NCBI RefSeq assembly: GCF_009765275.1
Contig: NZ_VOPH01000001.1
Coordinates: 930,001 to 994,000 of the forward strand
DNA: 64,000 bases
Direction: 5' to 3'
From: Chachezhania sediminis
GTDB lineage: Bacteria; Pseudomonadota; Alphaproteobacteria; Rhodobacterales; Rhodobacteraceae
Shown here: positions 1 to 9,075 of the stretch, in pieces
Numbering within the stretch: the first letter of the stretch is position 1
Layout: every line of letters starts with the position of its first letter
Translations under genes and position numbers: made by a program
Notes under the pieces: generated by a model
Databases searched by the model: none
What the model was told of the DNA's origin: nothing
The model's input: the letters and a program-made list of their open reading frames with translations, nothing else

Positions 1-828
1 ATCCTGCAGGGGCGACAGCGCGTGCATCCGCACCAGCACCGGTTCGGACCCCGAAATGTCGCCCTTGATCAACGCGATATGTTCGGCGCCCTGCGTCTCG
101 TCCACGAAGATCCGCATTTCCCACTCGCCGCCGAAGGCGGACGCGACGGTGCGCGTTTCCTCGACCTTGACCAGGTTGTCGTGCTTGCGCCGATAGCTGA
201 TCAGGTCGGAAATGGTGCCGATCTTCAGCCCGTGCCTCTGCGCGAAGGACACCAGGTCCGGCAGGCGGGCCATGGTCCCGTCCTCGTTCATGATCTCGCA
301 GATCACGCCTGACGGGTTCAGGCCGGCCAGGCGGGAAATGTCGACCGCGGCCTCGGTATGGCCGGCGCGGACCAGCACGCCGCCTTCGCGCGCGCGCAGC
401 GGGAAGACATGGCCCGGCGTGGCGATGTCGGCCGCCCCCTTGGACGCGTCGATGGCCACGGAAATCGTGCGGGCACGGTCATGGGCGGAAATGCCGGTGG
501 TCACGCCTTCCCGCGCCTCGATCGAGGTCGTGAAGGCGGTTTCGTGGCGCGACGAGTTCTGGATCGACATCAGGTTCAGACCCAGCTGGTCCACCCGCTT
601 GCCTTCCATCGACAGGCAGATCAGGCCACGGCCATGGGTGGCCATGAAGTTGATCGCGTCGGGCGTGGCCATCTGCGCGGGAATGACCAGATCGCCTTCG
701 TTCTCGCGGTCCTCGTGGTCGACCAGGATGAACATCCGGCCATTGCGGGCGTCCTCGATGATCTCCTCGACCGAGGAGATGGCATCGCGCCAATCGGATT
801 CAACGGGTCCGGGCTTTTCATAGATCAT
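1..828 (-). CDS. ribB: 3,4-dihydroxy-2-butanone 4-phosphate synthase with GTP cyclohydrolase II-like C-terminus (partial)
   Basis: Makes the four-carbon precursor of riboflavin from ribulose 5-phosphate. Translating the minus strand from the ATG at 828 gives MIYEKPGPVESDW and then the DHEDRENEGD active-site loop near residue 40, which is diagnostic for RibB. The His and Glu segments of the synthase (SRHETAFTTSIEARE, HTEAAVDISR) follow. After about residue 210 the sequence runs into the linker to a GTP cyclohydrolase II-type domain (RKHDNLVKVEETR), so this is a RibBA-like fusion. Whether the second domain is catalytic cannot be seen, because the gene leaves the window at base 1. It lies downstream of ribE and the small gene at 936-1547, which suggests one riboflavin operon. 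Confidence 0.9.
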   Translation of the reverse strand, partial: MIYEKPGPVESDWRDAISSVEEIIEDARNGRMFILVDHEDRENEGDLVIPAQMATPDAINFMATHGRGLICLSMEGKRVDQLGLNLMSIQNSSRHETAFTTSIEAREGVTTGISAHDRARTISVAIDASKGAADIATPGHVFPLRAREGGVLVRAGHTEAAVDISRLAGLNPSGVICEIMNEDGTMARLPDLVSFAQRHGLKIGTISDLISYRRKHDNLVKVEETRTVASAFGGEWEMRIFVDETQGAEHIALIKGDISGSEPVLVRMHALSPLQD

Positions 829-935
829 CGGCTGAGTCCTCGGGTCAGGTTGCGCGCGGAATAGCGGAGTGACGCCGCCTTGACCAGACAGACCTGACGA
901 CACGGCAATCCCGGGCGCCGCGATCCGTCGCAGCG

Positions 936-1547
936 TCAGATCGGCGTCGGCGCCGCCCGGTGCGGGAAATAGCGGTCCGCGGACAGATAGCCGGCGGCGC
1001 GCAGGGCCGCGGTCCAGTCTTCCTCCAGCGGCGCATCGCCGACGATCACAAGCCGGTTTCCGGATACGCGGTGGGCGCGGGCAAAGTTTTCCAGACGGAT
1101 ACGGGTATCGGACCAGCTCTCGGACAGGCGGGGTGCGGTGCCCGCGGCATCAAGCACCGGGTTCGCGGCCGCGACCTCGCCCGGTTTCAGCGGGGCATGG
1201 ACCAGCGCCAGCCGGGCGGCGTGCTGCACCGTTTCCAGCACCTGGCGTTCCGGCGCGGGCATGGTCACGCCGCGGCGATAGGGATCCAGGATGCCCAGCG
1301 CGTTCGACGAAAACAGCAGGCCCAGGATGTCCTGCCCGGAATACTGCCGGAAGCTGGCATAGGTCTTGTAGTCCATGCCCAGTTCCGCCGCGCGCTTCAC
1401 CCGCATCCGGACCACCATCAGCGGCACGGCATTGGGCAGCAGCTTCTGCTGTGCCCGGCGCCACATATAGGTTCGGTAGGTATGGCCGCCGTCCAGGGTC
1501 GGCCCGCCGTTGTGTCCGATGCCCGCAGCAGTCTTTTCTGTCATCAT
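936..1547 (-). CDS. Conserved hypothetical protein in the riboflavin operon
   Basis: A 203-residue soluble protein that I do not recognise. It opens with MMTEKTAAGIGHNGGPTLDGG; the IGHNGGP string recurs at the start of many Rhodobacterales hypothetical proteins. No signal peptide or membrane segment is visible. The middle is rich in Arg, Ala and Leu and probably helical, and the C-terminus (RLVIVGDAPLEEDWTAALRAAGYL) looks like a small alpha/beta unit. Its ATG at 1547 overlaps the TGA of ribE (ATGA), so it is almost certainly translationally coupled to ribE and cotranscribed with ribB. A second in-frame ATG lies at 1544. Any riboflavin-related role is inferred from position only. Confidence 0.75.
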   Translation of the reverse strand: MMTEKTAAGIGHNGGPTLDGGHTYRTYMWRRAQQKLLPNAVPLMVVRMRVKRAAELGMDYKTYASFRQYSGQDILGLLFSSNALGILDPYRRGVTMPAPERQVLETVQHAARLALVHAPLKPGEVAAANPVLDAAGTAPRLSESWSDTRIRLENFARAHRVSGNRLVIVGDAPLEEDWTAALRAAGYLSADRYFPHRAAPTPI

Positions 1548-2140
1548 CCGGCCTCGTTCAGGCGGGCGACATAGCGCGCCAGGGTATCGATCTCGAGATT
1601 GATCATCTGGCCCACGGCCACCTCGCCCCAGATCGTCACGTCCTTGGTGTGGGGGATCAGGTTCACGCCGAAACAGTTGCCGTCGACCTCGTTCACCGTC
1701 AGCGATGTGCCGTTCAGCGCGACCGATCCCTTGGGTGCTATGAACTTCGCCAGTGCCTCCGGCGCCTCGAAGACGACGCGCGTGCTGTCGCCCTCGTCGG
1801 TGACCGAGATAACCTCGGCCGTACCGTCCACATGGCCCGATACGATGTGCCCGCCCAGTTCGTCGCCGACGCGCAGCGGCCGTTCCAGGTTCACGCGTGT
1901 GCCTTCGGCCCAGCCGGTGTTGCCGCCGATATTCGTCTTCGACAGGGTTTCGGCGCTGATGTCGACCTCGAACCAGTCGGGGCCAAGGGCCACCACGGTC
2001 AGGCAGACGCCGTTGTTGGCGATCGATGCGCCCATGTCGATCCGCGTCGTGTCATAGGCGGTCTTGATCCGCGCCCGCAGGTCGCCGCTTCTGGTCAGCT
2101 CCGTGACGGTGCCGACATCGGTGATGATCCCTGTGAACAT
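1544..2140 (-). CDS. ribE: Riboflavin synthase, alpha chain
   Basis: Condenses two 6,7-dimethyl-8-ribityllumazine molecules to riboflavin. The 198-residue protein begins MFTGIITDVGTV, the hallmark N-terminus of the family, and contains two lumazine-binding repeats: GVCLTV...DISAETL in the first and GTSLTVNEV...LIPHT in the second. Length is normal. The frame stays open upstream to about 2305, but the ATG at 2140 is preferred because the MFTG start is invariant and a purine-rich GAGAGAGA ribosome site precedes it. Its stop overlaps the start of the hypothetical gene by four bases. The cluster partner ribD lies 5 kb away, separated by the capsule cassette. Confidence 0.95.
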   Translation of the reverse strand: MFTGIITDVGTVTELTRSGDLRARIKTAYDTTRIDMGASIANNGVCLTVVALGPDWFEVDISAETLSKTNIGGNTGWAEGTRVNLERPLRVGDELGGHIVSGHVDGTAEVISVTDEGDSTRVVFEAPEALAKFIAPKGSVALNGTSLTVNEVDGNCFGVNLIPHTKDVTIWGEVAVGQMINLEIDTLARYVARLNEAG

Positions 2141-2384
2141 GGTCTCTCTCTCGCTGGTCCGGAACGAAACCGACATAGCCCCGCCCCGCCCCCCGGGCAA
2201 GAGAGCGCCGCGCGCCTGTCGCACAGGGCGCGGCGGCATTTCGACAGGTCTGACCGGTTTCCGGCGACAATTGTCCGCATCGGCAAATGGCCCGTCGCAT
2301 GGCAAGCTTGCCTTTAGGCGCGAATTGCAGCACCGGTTGTTAACGAGTTAGGAAGACGTTCTTCCGAAAGGTACGGACACACGA

Positions 2385-3677
2385 ATGATCCCGGCGACCC
2401 CAGATTCGCGCAGGATCCTGTTCCTGCAGGGACCGCACGGCCCATTCTTTTCGGGTCTGGCGAAGATGCTGCGCGTGGCCGGGGCCCAGGTGTGGCGCGT
2501 GGGCTTCAATGCCGGCGATGCAGCCTTCTGGCGTGGCAGCGGCAGCTACATCCCCTATCGCGGCACGGTCGAAGAGTGGCCCCAGGCCATCGACGCCCTT
2601 CTGGACAGTCACGGCATTACCGATATCGCACTTTACGGCGACACCCGTCCTGTCCATGCCGCCGCGGTCGCGGCCGCGAAGGCCCGGGACCTGCGCATCC
2701 ACGTGTTCGAGGAAGGCTATCTGCGCCCCTACTGGGTGACCTATGAACGGGACGGGTCGAACGGCCATTCCCGGCTGATGGACATGGACGTGGCCGAGAT
2801 GCGCCAGGTGCTGGAACGTTCCGACCCCGAGGCGCCGTTGCCGCCGTCCCACTGGGGGGACATGTCCAGCCACATCTTCTATGGCGCGGCCTACCACTGG
2901 TTCGTGATGTTCCTGAACCGCGGCTACCGCAATTTCCGCCCGCATCGGGAACTGTCGGTGGCGCGCGAACTGCGCCTGTACCTGCGCCGCCTGGTCATGC
3001 TGCCCTTCCACGTGATCACCTGGCGGATCCAGGCCCGGCGGATCAAGCGGGGCGGTTTCCCCTATCACCTGGCGCTGATGCAGTTGGAACATGACAGCAG
3101 CTTCCGGGTCCATTCCCCCTTCTCTTCCATGCAGGACTTCCTGGAAGAGGTAATCGGCGCCTTCGCCGAGGGTGCCCCCCGACACCACCACCTGGTGGTC
3201 AAGGCGCATCCGCTGGAAACCGGCCGTGTGCCCCTGCGGCGCGAGGTATTGAAGCTGGCGCGCAACCTGGGCGTGGCCGACCGGGTGCACTATCTGCACG
3301 GTGGCAAGCTGGGGCGGCTTCTGGACGATGCACGCTCGGCCGTGACGGTGAATTCGACCGCCGGTCAACAGGTCCTGTGGCGCGGCATCCCGCTAAAGAC
3401 CTTCGGACGGGCGGTCTATTCCAAGCCGGAATTCGTTTCGGATCAACCCCTTGATCAGTTCTTCGCGGGCGCGACACGCCCCGATGCGCGGGCCTACAAG
3501 GACTATCGCCGCTACCTGCTGGAAACCAGCCAGGTGCCCGGCGGATACTATTCGCATTCCGGCCGGCGGCAGCTTCTGCGCCATGTCGTGGACATGATGC
3601 TGGCCGATGAAGATCCCTATGACGCGCTGAAATCCGGAACGGCAGCACCACGGCAACACTTGCGTCTGGTGAAGTAG
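2385..3677 (+). CDS. kpsS: Capsule polysaccharide export/Kdo-linker protein KpsS
   Basis: A 430-residue cytoplasmic protein of the KpsS/LipB family. In group 2 capsule systems KpsS adds the first beta-Kdo to the phosphatidylglycerol acceptor on which capsule is built. Supporting motifs are ILFLQGPHGPFFSGLAKML at the N-terminus, the HVFEEGYLRPYWVTYE segment near residue 110, VVKAHPLE near 270 and VNSTAGQQVLW near 325, a nucleotide-sugar binding pattern of the family. It starts at an ATG after 244 bases of non-coding sequence, divergent from ribE. It leads a three-gene plus-strand cassette with the Wza-type lipoprotein and kpsC. The transporter genes kpsM, kpsT and kpsE are not in the window. 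Confidence 0.88.
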   Translation: MIPATPDSRRILFLQGPHGPFFSGLAKMLRVAGAQVWRVGFNAGDAAFWRGSGSYIPYRGTVEEWPQAIDALLDSHGITDIALYGDTRPVHAAAVAAAKARDLRIHVFEEGYLRPYWVTYERDGSNGHSRLMDMDVAEMRQVLERSDPEAPLPPSHWGDMSSHIFYGAAYHWFVMFLNRGYRNFRPHRELSVARELRLYLRRLVMLPFHVITWRIQARRIKRGGFPYHLALMQLEHDSSFRVHSPFSSMQDFLEEVIGAFAEGAPRHHHLVVKAHPLETGRVPLRREVLKLARNLGVADRVHYLHGGKLGRLLDDARSAVTVNSTAGQQVLWRGIPLKTFGRAVYSKPEFVSDQPLDQFFAGATRPDARAYKDYRRYLLETSQVPGGYYSHSGRRQLLRHVVDMMLADEDPYDALKSGTAAPRQHLRLVK

Positions 3678-3766
3678 CCGAATCGCGCCGGGACTCTAGA
3701 TTTTTCTTCCCGATCAAGTTAAAAAAATAAAAAAATAGACCGGTCTCTGGTCAAGGAGTACGAGCA

Positions 3767-4906
3767 GTGAATCTCCAATATTCCCGGCAGGCGAAATGTG
3801 TCCTGCGTCTGGGCGTTGCGACCTTCGCCGCCTGTTTTCTGTCGGCCTGCGGATTGCCCAGTTCCGGCCCCACGAAGGGCCAGATCTATGCCGGTTCGGT
3901 CCAGCGTCAGGGCGACGCCTTCGTGATCGAGGTGAACGACCGCGTCACCCGTGCCACCGCCGTGGCCCCGGCGCTGACCTTTTCGCAAAAGTTCACCGGC
4001 GCGTCACAGCTGACCTCGGACATCATCCGGCCCGGCGACACGCTGGGCCTGTCGATCTGGGAAAATGTCGACAACCCGCTGATGGGCGACCTGAGCCCGA
4101 CCCAGCTGAACGAGGTGCAGGTCGACAGTGCCGGCAATGTCTTCGTGCCCTATGCCGGGCGCCTCCATGCCGCCGGCAACACGCCCGAGGCGCTGCGCCT
4201 GCTGATCACCCAGCGCCTGGAAGAACAGACCCCCGATCCGCAGGTCGAGGTGCGCCGCCTGGCCGGCGACGGGTCCAGCGTGACGATGGTGGGCGTCGTC
4301 GGCGCGCAGGGCGTCTATCCGATCGAACGGTCGACCGGCACCCTGTCGTCGATGCTGGCCAAGGCGGGGGGCGTGTCGGTCAACCCCGAAGTGGCCGAGA
4401 TCACGGTCTTCCGCGGCAGCCAGAGCGGCAAGGTCTGGCTTCAGGACCTGTTCAACGACCCGGGCCTTGATATCGCGCTGCGCCCCGGCGACCGCGTCCT
4501 GGTCGAGGAAGACACCCGCGCCTTCACAGCGATGGGCGCCACCAGCAGCCAGGCCCGCGTGCCCTTCGGGTCCAAGAACCTGTCGGCGCTGGAAGCGCTG
4601 GCCCGTGTGGGCGGCCTTGTGCCCGTCTCCTCGGACCCGACCGGCGTCTTCGTCTTCCGCAACGAACCGGCCGAAATCGCGGGCGCCGTGCTGGGCCGGA
4701 ACGATCTCGTCGGTGCGCAGCGCATGGTCTATGTGCTGAACCTGAAGGAACCCAACGGCGTCTTCCACGCCCGGGACTTCGTGATCCGCGACGGCGACAC
4801 GCTCTACGTCACCGAAGCGCCGTTCTCGCAATGGACCAAGTCGATCTCGCTGGTGACGGGCTCCCTGACGCCCATCGCGAATGTCGAAACCCTGACCGGC
4901 AACTAA
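3767..4906 (+). CDS. Outer-membrane polysaccharide export lipoprotein (Wza/KpsD/BexD type)
   Basis: A 379-residue precursor that would form the outer-membrane channel for capsule export. The N-terminus has a basic start, a hydrophobic stretch and a lipobox LSAC with the lipidated Cys at residue 28. The poly-export domain follows (IIRPGDTLGLSIWENVDNPL, then VFVPYAGRLHAAG), and then SLBB-type repeats (VTMVGVVGAQGVYPIERS..., LSALEALARVGGLVPVSSDPTGVFVFR). Translation starts at a GTG with an AAGGAG site eight bases upstream. The gene is four bases upstream of kpsC. An unusually A-rich tract at 3719-3737 precedes it. Confidence 0.88.
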   Translation: MNLQYSRQAKCVLRLGVATFAACFLSACGLPSSGPTKGQIYAGSVQRQGDAFVIEVNDRVTRATAVAPALTFSQKFTGASQLTSDIIRPGDTLGLSIWENVDNPLMGDLSPTQLNEVQVDSAGNVFVPYAGRLHAAGNTPEALRLLITQRLEEQTPDPQVEVRRLAGDGSSVTMVGVVGAQGVYPIERSTGTLSSMLAKAGGVSVNPEVAEITVFRGSQSGKVWLQDLFNDPGLDIALRPGDRVLVEEDTRAFTAMGATSSQARVPFGSKNLSALEALARVGGLVPVSSDPTGVFVFRNEPAEIAGAVLGRNDLVGAQRMVYVLNLKEPNGVFHARDFVIRDGDTLYVTEAPFSQWTKSISLVTGSLTPIANVETLTGN

Positions 4907-4910
4907 GGTC

Positions 4911-6935
4911 GTGGCACGGGGTGCGCGGACCCCGCCGGAGGGACGTCTTTTCGTCTACAACGGCGGGTTCCTGACCCAGTCCCGCGTCCGTCGGATCCTG
5001 TCCCTGGCGGGTTTCGACCTGCGCCTGGGCCTGCCCGGCCCCGGCGACAGCGTTGGCCTTTGGGGGGCCAGCCCCACCGCATGGCGCGGCACCGCCGTGG
5101 CGCGCCGGCGCCACGTGCCCCTGGTCCGGGTCGAGGACGCCTTTCTCCGCTCGCTCCTTCCCGGCCGTGCGGGAGAGCCACCCCTGGGCCTGACCGTCGA
5201 CCGGACCGGCATCCATTTCGACGGCCGCCAGCCTTCGGACCTGGAAACGCTTCTGGCCGCCCATCCGCTGGACGACCCCGCCCTGCTGACCCGCGCACAG
5301 GACGGCATCGCACGGATACGCGAAGGCCATCTTGGCAAGTATTCCGCCTTCGATCCCGGCCTGCCCGGCCCCGTACCGGGCTATGTCCTGCTGATCGACC
5401 AGACCGCGGGCGATGCCTCGCTCCGGGCCTCCGGGGCAGACCGAACCACGTTCCACCAGATGCTGGCAGCCGCCCGCCGCGATCATCCGGACACACCGAT
5501 CCTGATCCGGACCCATCCCGAAACCCGCGCCGGGTTCCGGCCCGGCCATTTCGATGATCGGGATCTGCCCGGCGTCACACTGCATACCGCACCGGTCAGC
5601 CCGTGGACGCTGATGGAAGGGGCGGTCGACGTCTACACCGTGTCGTCCCAGCTGGGGTTCAAGGCGATCCTCGCCGGGCATCGCCCCCATGTCTGGGGCC
5701 GGCCCTTCTATGCCGGCTGGGGCCTGACCCATGACATGCAGCCCCTGCCCCGCCGTGGCCGCGCGCTGAGCCCGGAACAGCTCTTCGCCGCGGCGATGAT
5801 CCTCTACCCGCTGTGGTACGATGCGTTCCGCGACACCCTCTGCCCGTTCGAAACCGCGCTGGACAATTTCGAGGCCGCGACCCGCGCCTGGCGCGACGAC
5901 CATTCCGGCTGGATCGCCAGCGGCATGAGGCTGTGGAAACGCCGGCCGCTGAACGCGATGTTCGGAAGCGCCAGGCGCATGATCTTCACCGATGACCCGG
6001 CGCGGGCAAAGGCCCTGGCGAACGCCACCGGCCGCCGCCGGATGGTCTGGGCGGGCAAGGCCGGACCGGAACATGACGGCGCCGTGCGGGTCGAGGACGG
6101 CTTCCTCCGCTCTCGCGGTCTGGGCGCCGAACTGGTTCCGCCCCTGTCACTGGTGCTGGATCCGGACGGGATCTATTATGACCCTTCAGGCCCCAGCCGC
6201 CTTGAAACCCTGATCGCGTCCCGCAGCGTGCTGACGCCCGGTCAGCGCAGCCGGGCCCAGGCGCTGATCGCCCGGCTGACCGATGCCGGGCTCAGCAAGT
6301 ACAACACTGGATCGCCGCCGCCCGATCTGCCGCGCGGCCACCGGATCCTTGTCCCGGGCCAGGTGGAAGACGACGCATCGATCCTTCGCGGCACCGGCGA
6401 TATCCGCACCAACCGCGCCCTGCTGGAGGCCGCGCGTGGCGCGCATCCCGGGGCGGTCCTGATCTACAAACCCCATCCGGATGTCGAGGCCGGTCTGCGT
6501 GCCGGCAGGATCGACGCGACCGGGTTGGCGGAGGTCACGCTGACCGCCACCGATCCGGCCCGCCTTCTGGACGACATCGACGAGGTCTGGACCATGACGT
6601 CGGCCCTGGGGTTCGAGGCGCTTCTGCGCGGCCGCCCCGTGACGACCCTGGGCGCGCCCTTCTATGCCGGCTGGGGCCTGACGACGGACCTGGGCCCGGT
6701 GCCGGATCGCAGGCAGGCCGCGCTGAACGGCCGGACGCTGGACCTTGCCGGCCTCGTCCATGCCGCACTGATCGACTATCCCCGCTACCGCGATCCGGTG
6801 ACGGGCCAGCCCTGCCCGGTCGAGGTCATCGTGGACAGGCTGACCGACGGGACGGTTCCGCTGCCCGGCCCGATGAACCGTACACTGTCAAAGCTGCAAG
6901 GTCTTTTCGCCAGCCGCGCCCATCTCTGGCGCTAG
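4911..6935 (+). CDS. kpsC: Capsule beta-Kdo transferase KpsC, duplicated domain
   Basis: A 674-residue protein made of two tandem copies of the KpsC/S transferase domain. The same landmarks occur twice: VRVEDAFLRS near residue 73 and VRVEDGFLRS in the second half, PFYAGWGLTHD and PFYAGWGLTTD, LSKYN and LGKYS, and two Kdo-transferase-type HP motifs (IRTHPETRAG, IYKPHPDVEAG). In characterised group 2 systems KpsC extends the poly-Kdo linker begun by KpsS. It starts at a GTG five bases after the preceding stop, so it is cotranscribed with the lipoprotein gene. No terminator-like hairpin is evident in the 138 bases before ribD, which converges on it. Confidence 0.92.
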   Translation: MARGARTPPEGRLFVYNGGFLTQSRVRRILSLAGFDLRLGLPGPGDSVGLWGASPTAWRGTAVARRRHVPLVRVEDAFLRSLLPGRAGEPPLGLTVDRTGIHFDGRQPSDLETLLAAHPLDDPALLTRAQDGIARIREGHLGKYSAFDPGLPGPVPGYVLLIDQTAGDASLRASGADRTTFHQMLAAARRDHPDTPILIRTHPETRAGFRPGHFDDRDLPGVTLHTAPVSPWTLMEGAVDVYTVSSQLGFKAILAGHRPHVWGRPFYAGWGLTHDMQPLPRRGRALSPEQLFAAAMILYPLWYDAFRDTLCPFETALDNFEAATRAWRDDHSGWIASGMRLWKRRPLNAMFGSARRMIFTDDPARAKALANATGRRRMVWAGKAGPEHDGAVRVEDGFLRSRGLGAELVPPLSLVLDPDGIYYDPSGPSRLETLIASRSVLTPGQRSRAQALIARLTDAGLSKYNTGSPPPDLPRGHRILVPGQVEDDASILRGTGDIRTNRALLEAARGAHPGAVLIYKPHPDVEAGLRAGRIDATGLAEVTLTATDPARLLDDIDEVWTMTSALGFEALLRGRPVTTLGAPFYAGWGLTTDLGPVPDRRQAALNGRTLDLAGLVHAALIDYPRYRDPVTGQPCPVEVIVDRLTDGTVPLPGPMNRTLSKLQGLFASRAHLWR

Positions 6936-7073
6936 ACGCCGCACGCCCACCGGAAAGCCGCCGGACCGCGCGAGCTGCCGACGGCGGAACCCGCCAGGGG
7001 CCGGCGGCGCTCTGACCGGGGCGGTCGGGCGGGGGCGGCGCGCACCGTCCGGGGTCGGACGCATTCGCGACCT

Positions 7074-8180
7074 TCAGTGCCCCCGCACCCAGCGGTGCAT
7101 CAGGTCCGGTCCCACGGCCCGAGTCTCGATCAGGGTAAACCGCGGGGCATCTTCCAACCGGCCCAGCCCCAGCGCCCCGATCGCCGGAAGACCTTCGGCG
7201 CCGATGGCGAATCCGGCCGAAAACACGACCAGTTCGTCCACCAGGTCAGCCTCCATCAGAGACGCGGCCAGCGCACCGCCGCCTTCGCAGAAGACCCGCG
7301 TGATCCCGCGCCTGCCCATCTGTCCCAGCACGTCGTTCGGGTCCAGCTGCCCGCCCTTCACACCGCAGGGCAGCAATTCCGCGCCCAGCCCCTGCCAGGC
7401 CGCGATCCGTTCGGCCGCAGCCCCCGGCCCGTGGCACAGCCAAACAGGGATGTCGCGCGCCGTCCGCGCCAACTGGCTCATCAGCGGCAGGTCCAGGTGG
7501 CGGGACACGACGACGCGTACCGGTTGCCGGTCCACGCCCATGTCCCTGACCGTCAGCGACGGATCGTCGGTCCGGGCCGTGCCCGCGCCCACCATCACCG
7601 CATCATGCCGGGCGCGCTGGCCATGGACCAGCCGCCGGGCTTCGGGCCCCGTGATCCACTTGCTCTGCCCTGTGGCCGTCGCGATGCGACCGTCCAGAGA
7701 TCCCGCCAGTTTCAGCGTGACCATCGGCCGCCCCTGCTCGGTCCTCAGGAAAAAGCCCACGTGATCCCGCGCCGCCTCGGCCGCGAGTACGCCCTGCGTG
7801 ACCTCGATGCCCGCAGCTTCCAGCATGGCGAAACCCTGCCCCGCGACCCGGGGATCGCTGTCATGCAGCGGCGCCACGACGCGCGCGACGCCGGCCGCAA
7901 TCAGCGCCTCGGCGCAGGGCGGGGTCTGGCCGTGATGGGCGCAAGGTTCCAGCGTGACATAGGCGGTGGCCCCGCGCGCGGCCTCGCCCGCCTGGGCCAG
8001 GGCAACAGGTTCGGCATGGGGCCGGCCGCCATCGGCAGTGGTTCCGCGGCCGACGATGCGGCCGTCCTTCACGATCACACAGCCCACGGCCGGGTTGGGC
8101 CAGGTCCGGCCCATACCGCGCCGGCCCAGGCCCAGGGCCATCGCCATGAACCTACGGTCGTCCTCGGCGCTGGCCGTCAT
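7074..8180 (-). CDS. ribD: Bifunctional diaminohydroxyphosphoribosylaminopyrimidine deaminase / 5-amino-6-(5-phosphoribosylamino)uracil reductase
   Basis: Performs the second and third steps of the GTP branch of riboflavin synthesis. The N-terminal deaminase domain has the zinc site HAEPVAL and [11 protein letters not shown] (residues about 50-90). The C-terminal NADPH-dependent reductase domain begins near residue 150 ([25 protein letters not shown]) and contains [14 protein letters not shown] near residue 315. The length, 368 residues, is normal for the fused enzyme. Its ATG overlaps the stop of nrdR (ATGA), the usual nrdR-ribD coupling in alphaproteobacteria. Confidence 0.96.
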   Translation of the reverse strand: MTASAEDDRRFMAMALGLGRRGMGRTWPNPAVGCVIVKDGRIVGRGTTADGGRPHAEPVALAQAGEAARGATAYVTLEPCAHHGQTPPCAEALIAAGVARVVAPLHDSDPRVAGQGFAMLEAAGIEVTQGVLAAEAARDHVGFFLRTEQGRPMVTLKLAGSLDGRIATATGQSKWITGPEARRLVHGQRARHDAVMVGAGTARTDDPSLTVRDMGVDRQPVRVVVSRHLDLPLMSQLARTARDIPVWLCHGPGAAAERIAAWQGLGAELLPCGVKGGQLDPNDVLGQMGRRGITRVFCEGGGALAASLMEADLVDELVVFSAGFAIGAEGLPAIGALGLGRLEDAPRFTLIETRAVGPDLMHRWVRGH

Positions 8181-8647
8181 GTCTCGGACTGGTGGTCGGG
8201 CGGCCGCAGCTCTGCGACGAAATCCTCGAAATCCTCGACCGCCTGGAAATTCTTGTAGACGCTGGCAAAGCGCACATAGGCCACGGTGTCGATGCGCGAC
8301 AGGGCTTCCATCACGATCTCGCCGATCTTCTTCGACGGGATATCCGTGTCGCCCATGCTTTCCAGACGCCGCACGATGCCGGAAATCATCTGGTCGATGC
8401 GCTCGGGCTCGATCGGGCGTTTCTGCATGGAAATCCGGATCGACCGTTCCAGCTTGTCACGGTCGAATTCCTCGCGCTTGCCGGATGTCTTGATCACCAC
8501 CAGATCGCGCAGCTGCACACGCTCGTAAGTGGTAAAGCGGCCGCCGCAGGCAGGGCAGAAACGCCGCCGCCGGATCGCGACGTGATCTTCCGCCGGGCGG
8601 GAATCCTTCACCTGAGTGTCGATATTCCCACAGAACGGACAACGCAT
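8177..8647 (-). CDS. nrdR: Transcriptional repressor NrdR
   Basis: Zinc-ribbon, ATP-cone repressor of ribonucleotide reductase genes. The 156-residue protein starts [18 protein letters not shown]. Its ribbon is completed by [14 protein letters not shown] near residue 35, followed by the ATP-cone ([30 protein letters not shown]). Length matches the family. It overlaps ribD by four bases and is the first gene of this minus-strand unit; about 210 non-coding bases separate it from the divergent small gene at 8859. No NrdR box could be recognised upstream. Confidence 0.96.
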   Translation of the reverse strand: MRCPFCGNIDTQVKDSRPAEDHVAIRRRRFCPACGGRFTTYERVQLRDLVVIKTSGKREEFDRDKLERSIRISMQKRPIEPERIDQMISGIVRRLESMGDTDIPSKKIGEIVMEALSRIDTVAYVRFASVYKNFQAVEDFEDFVAELRPPDHQSET

Positions 8648-8858
8648 TCCCAGTCCCCTTTGTCTGCCATTCCCGCCACTTGAGGCTGTCCCCGGTGGTC
8701 TTGACGACCACTATAGGGGAACCGCGACAGCTTGGGTAGTGGGCGGTTGCCACAACTACATGCTGCATTCGCATTCCGCCCGGCCCGGATGGAAACCTTT
8801 CTTTACACAGTTCCTGCTATCGCTCGGCCCGGAAATCGGAAGGAAAGCGACACAGCCG

Positions 8859-9065
8859 ATGACGACACCTTCGGACGACGTGCTGACGCGCACGATCCTG
8901 GGCGACAAGGAACTGAAGGGGGCATCCCTCGCGACGCGCATCCTGGTCACACATCTGCGGCGCGAAGCGTCGGTCGATCCGGCCTGTCTGCAGGACAAGG
9001 TGACCGAACTGCGGGCGTTCTTTGCCAAGAACCCCTTTGCCGTCAACGATCTCCGGACACTCTGA
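8859..9065 (+). CDS. Small conserved-looking hypothetical protein
   Basis: A 68-residue acidic/basic soluble protein starting MTTPSDDVLTRTILGDKELKG and ending FFAKNPFAVNDLRTL, mostly helical by composition. I do not recognise a family. The frame is open further upstream to 8616, but the upstream residues look non-coding. The ATG at 8859 is chosen because the codon pattern changes there; an AGGAAAG stretch lies somewhat far upstream. It ends ten bases before the next gene and shares its strand, so the two probably form an operon. Confidence 0.6.
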   Translation: MTTPSDDVLTRTILGDKELKGASLATRILVTHLRREASVDPACLQDKVTELRAFFAKNPFAVNDLRTL

Positions 9066-9075
9066 GGAGAGGCCG

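Noticed and set aside
829-935. Search for an FMN riboswitch upstream of ribB
   Set aside because: The conserved RFN core strings were not found here or before ribE.
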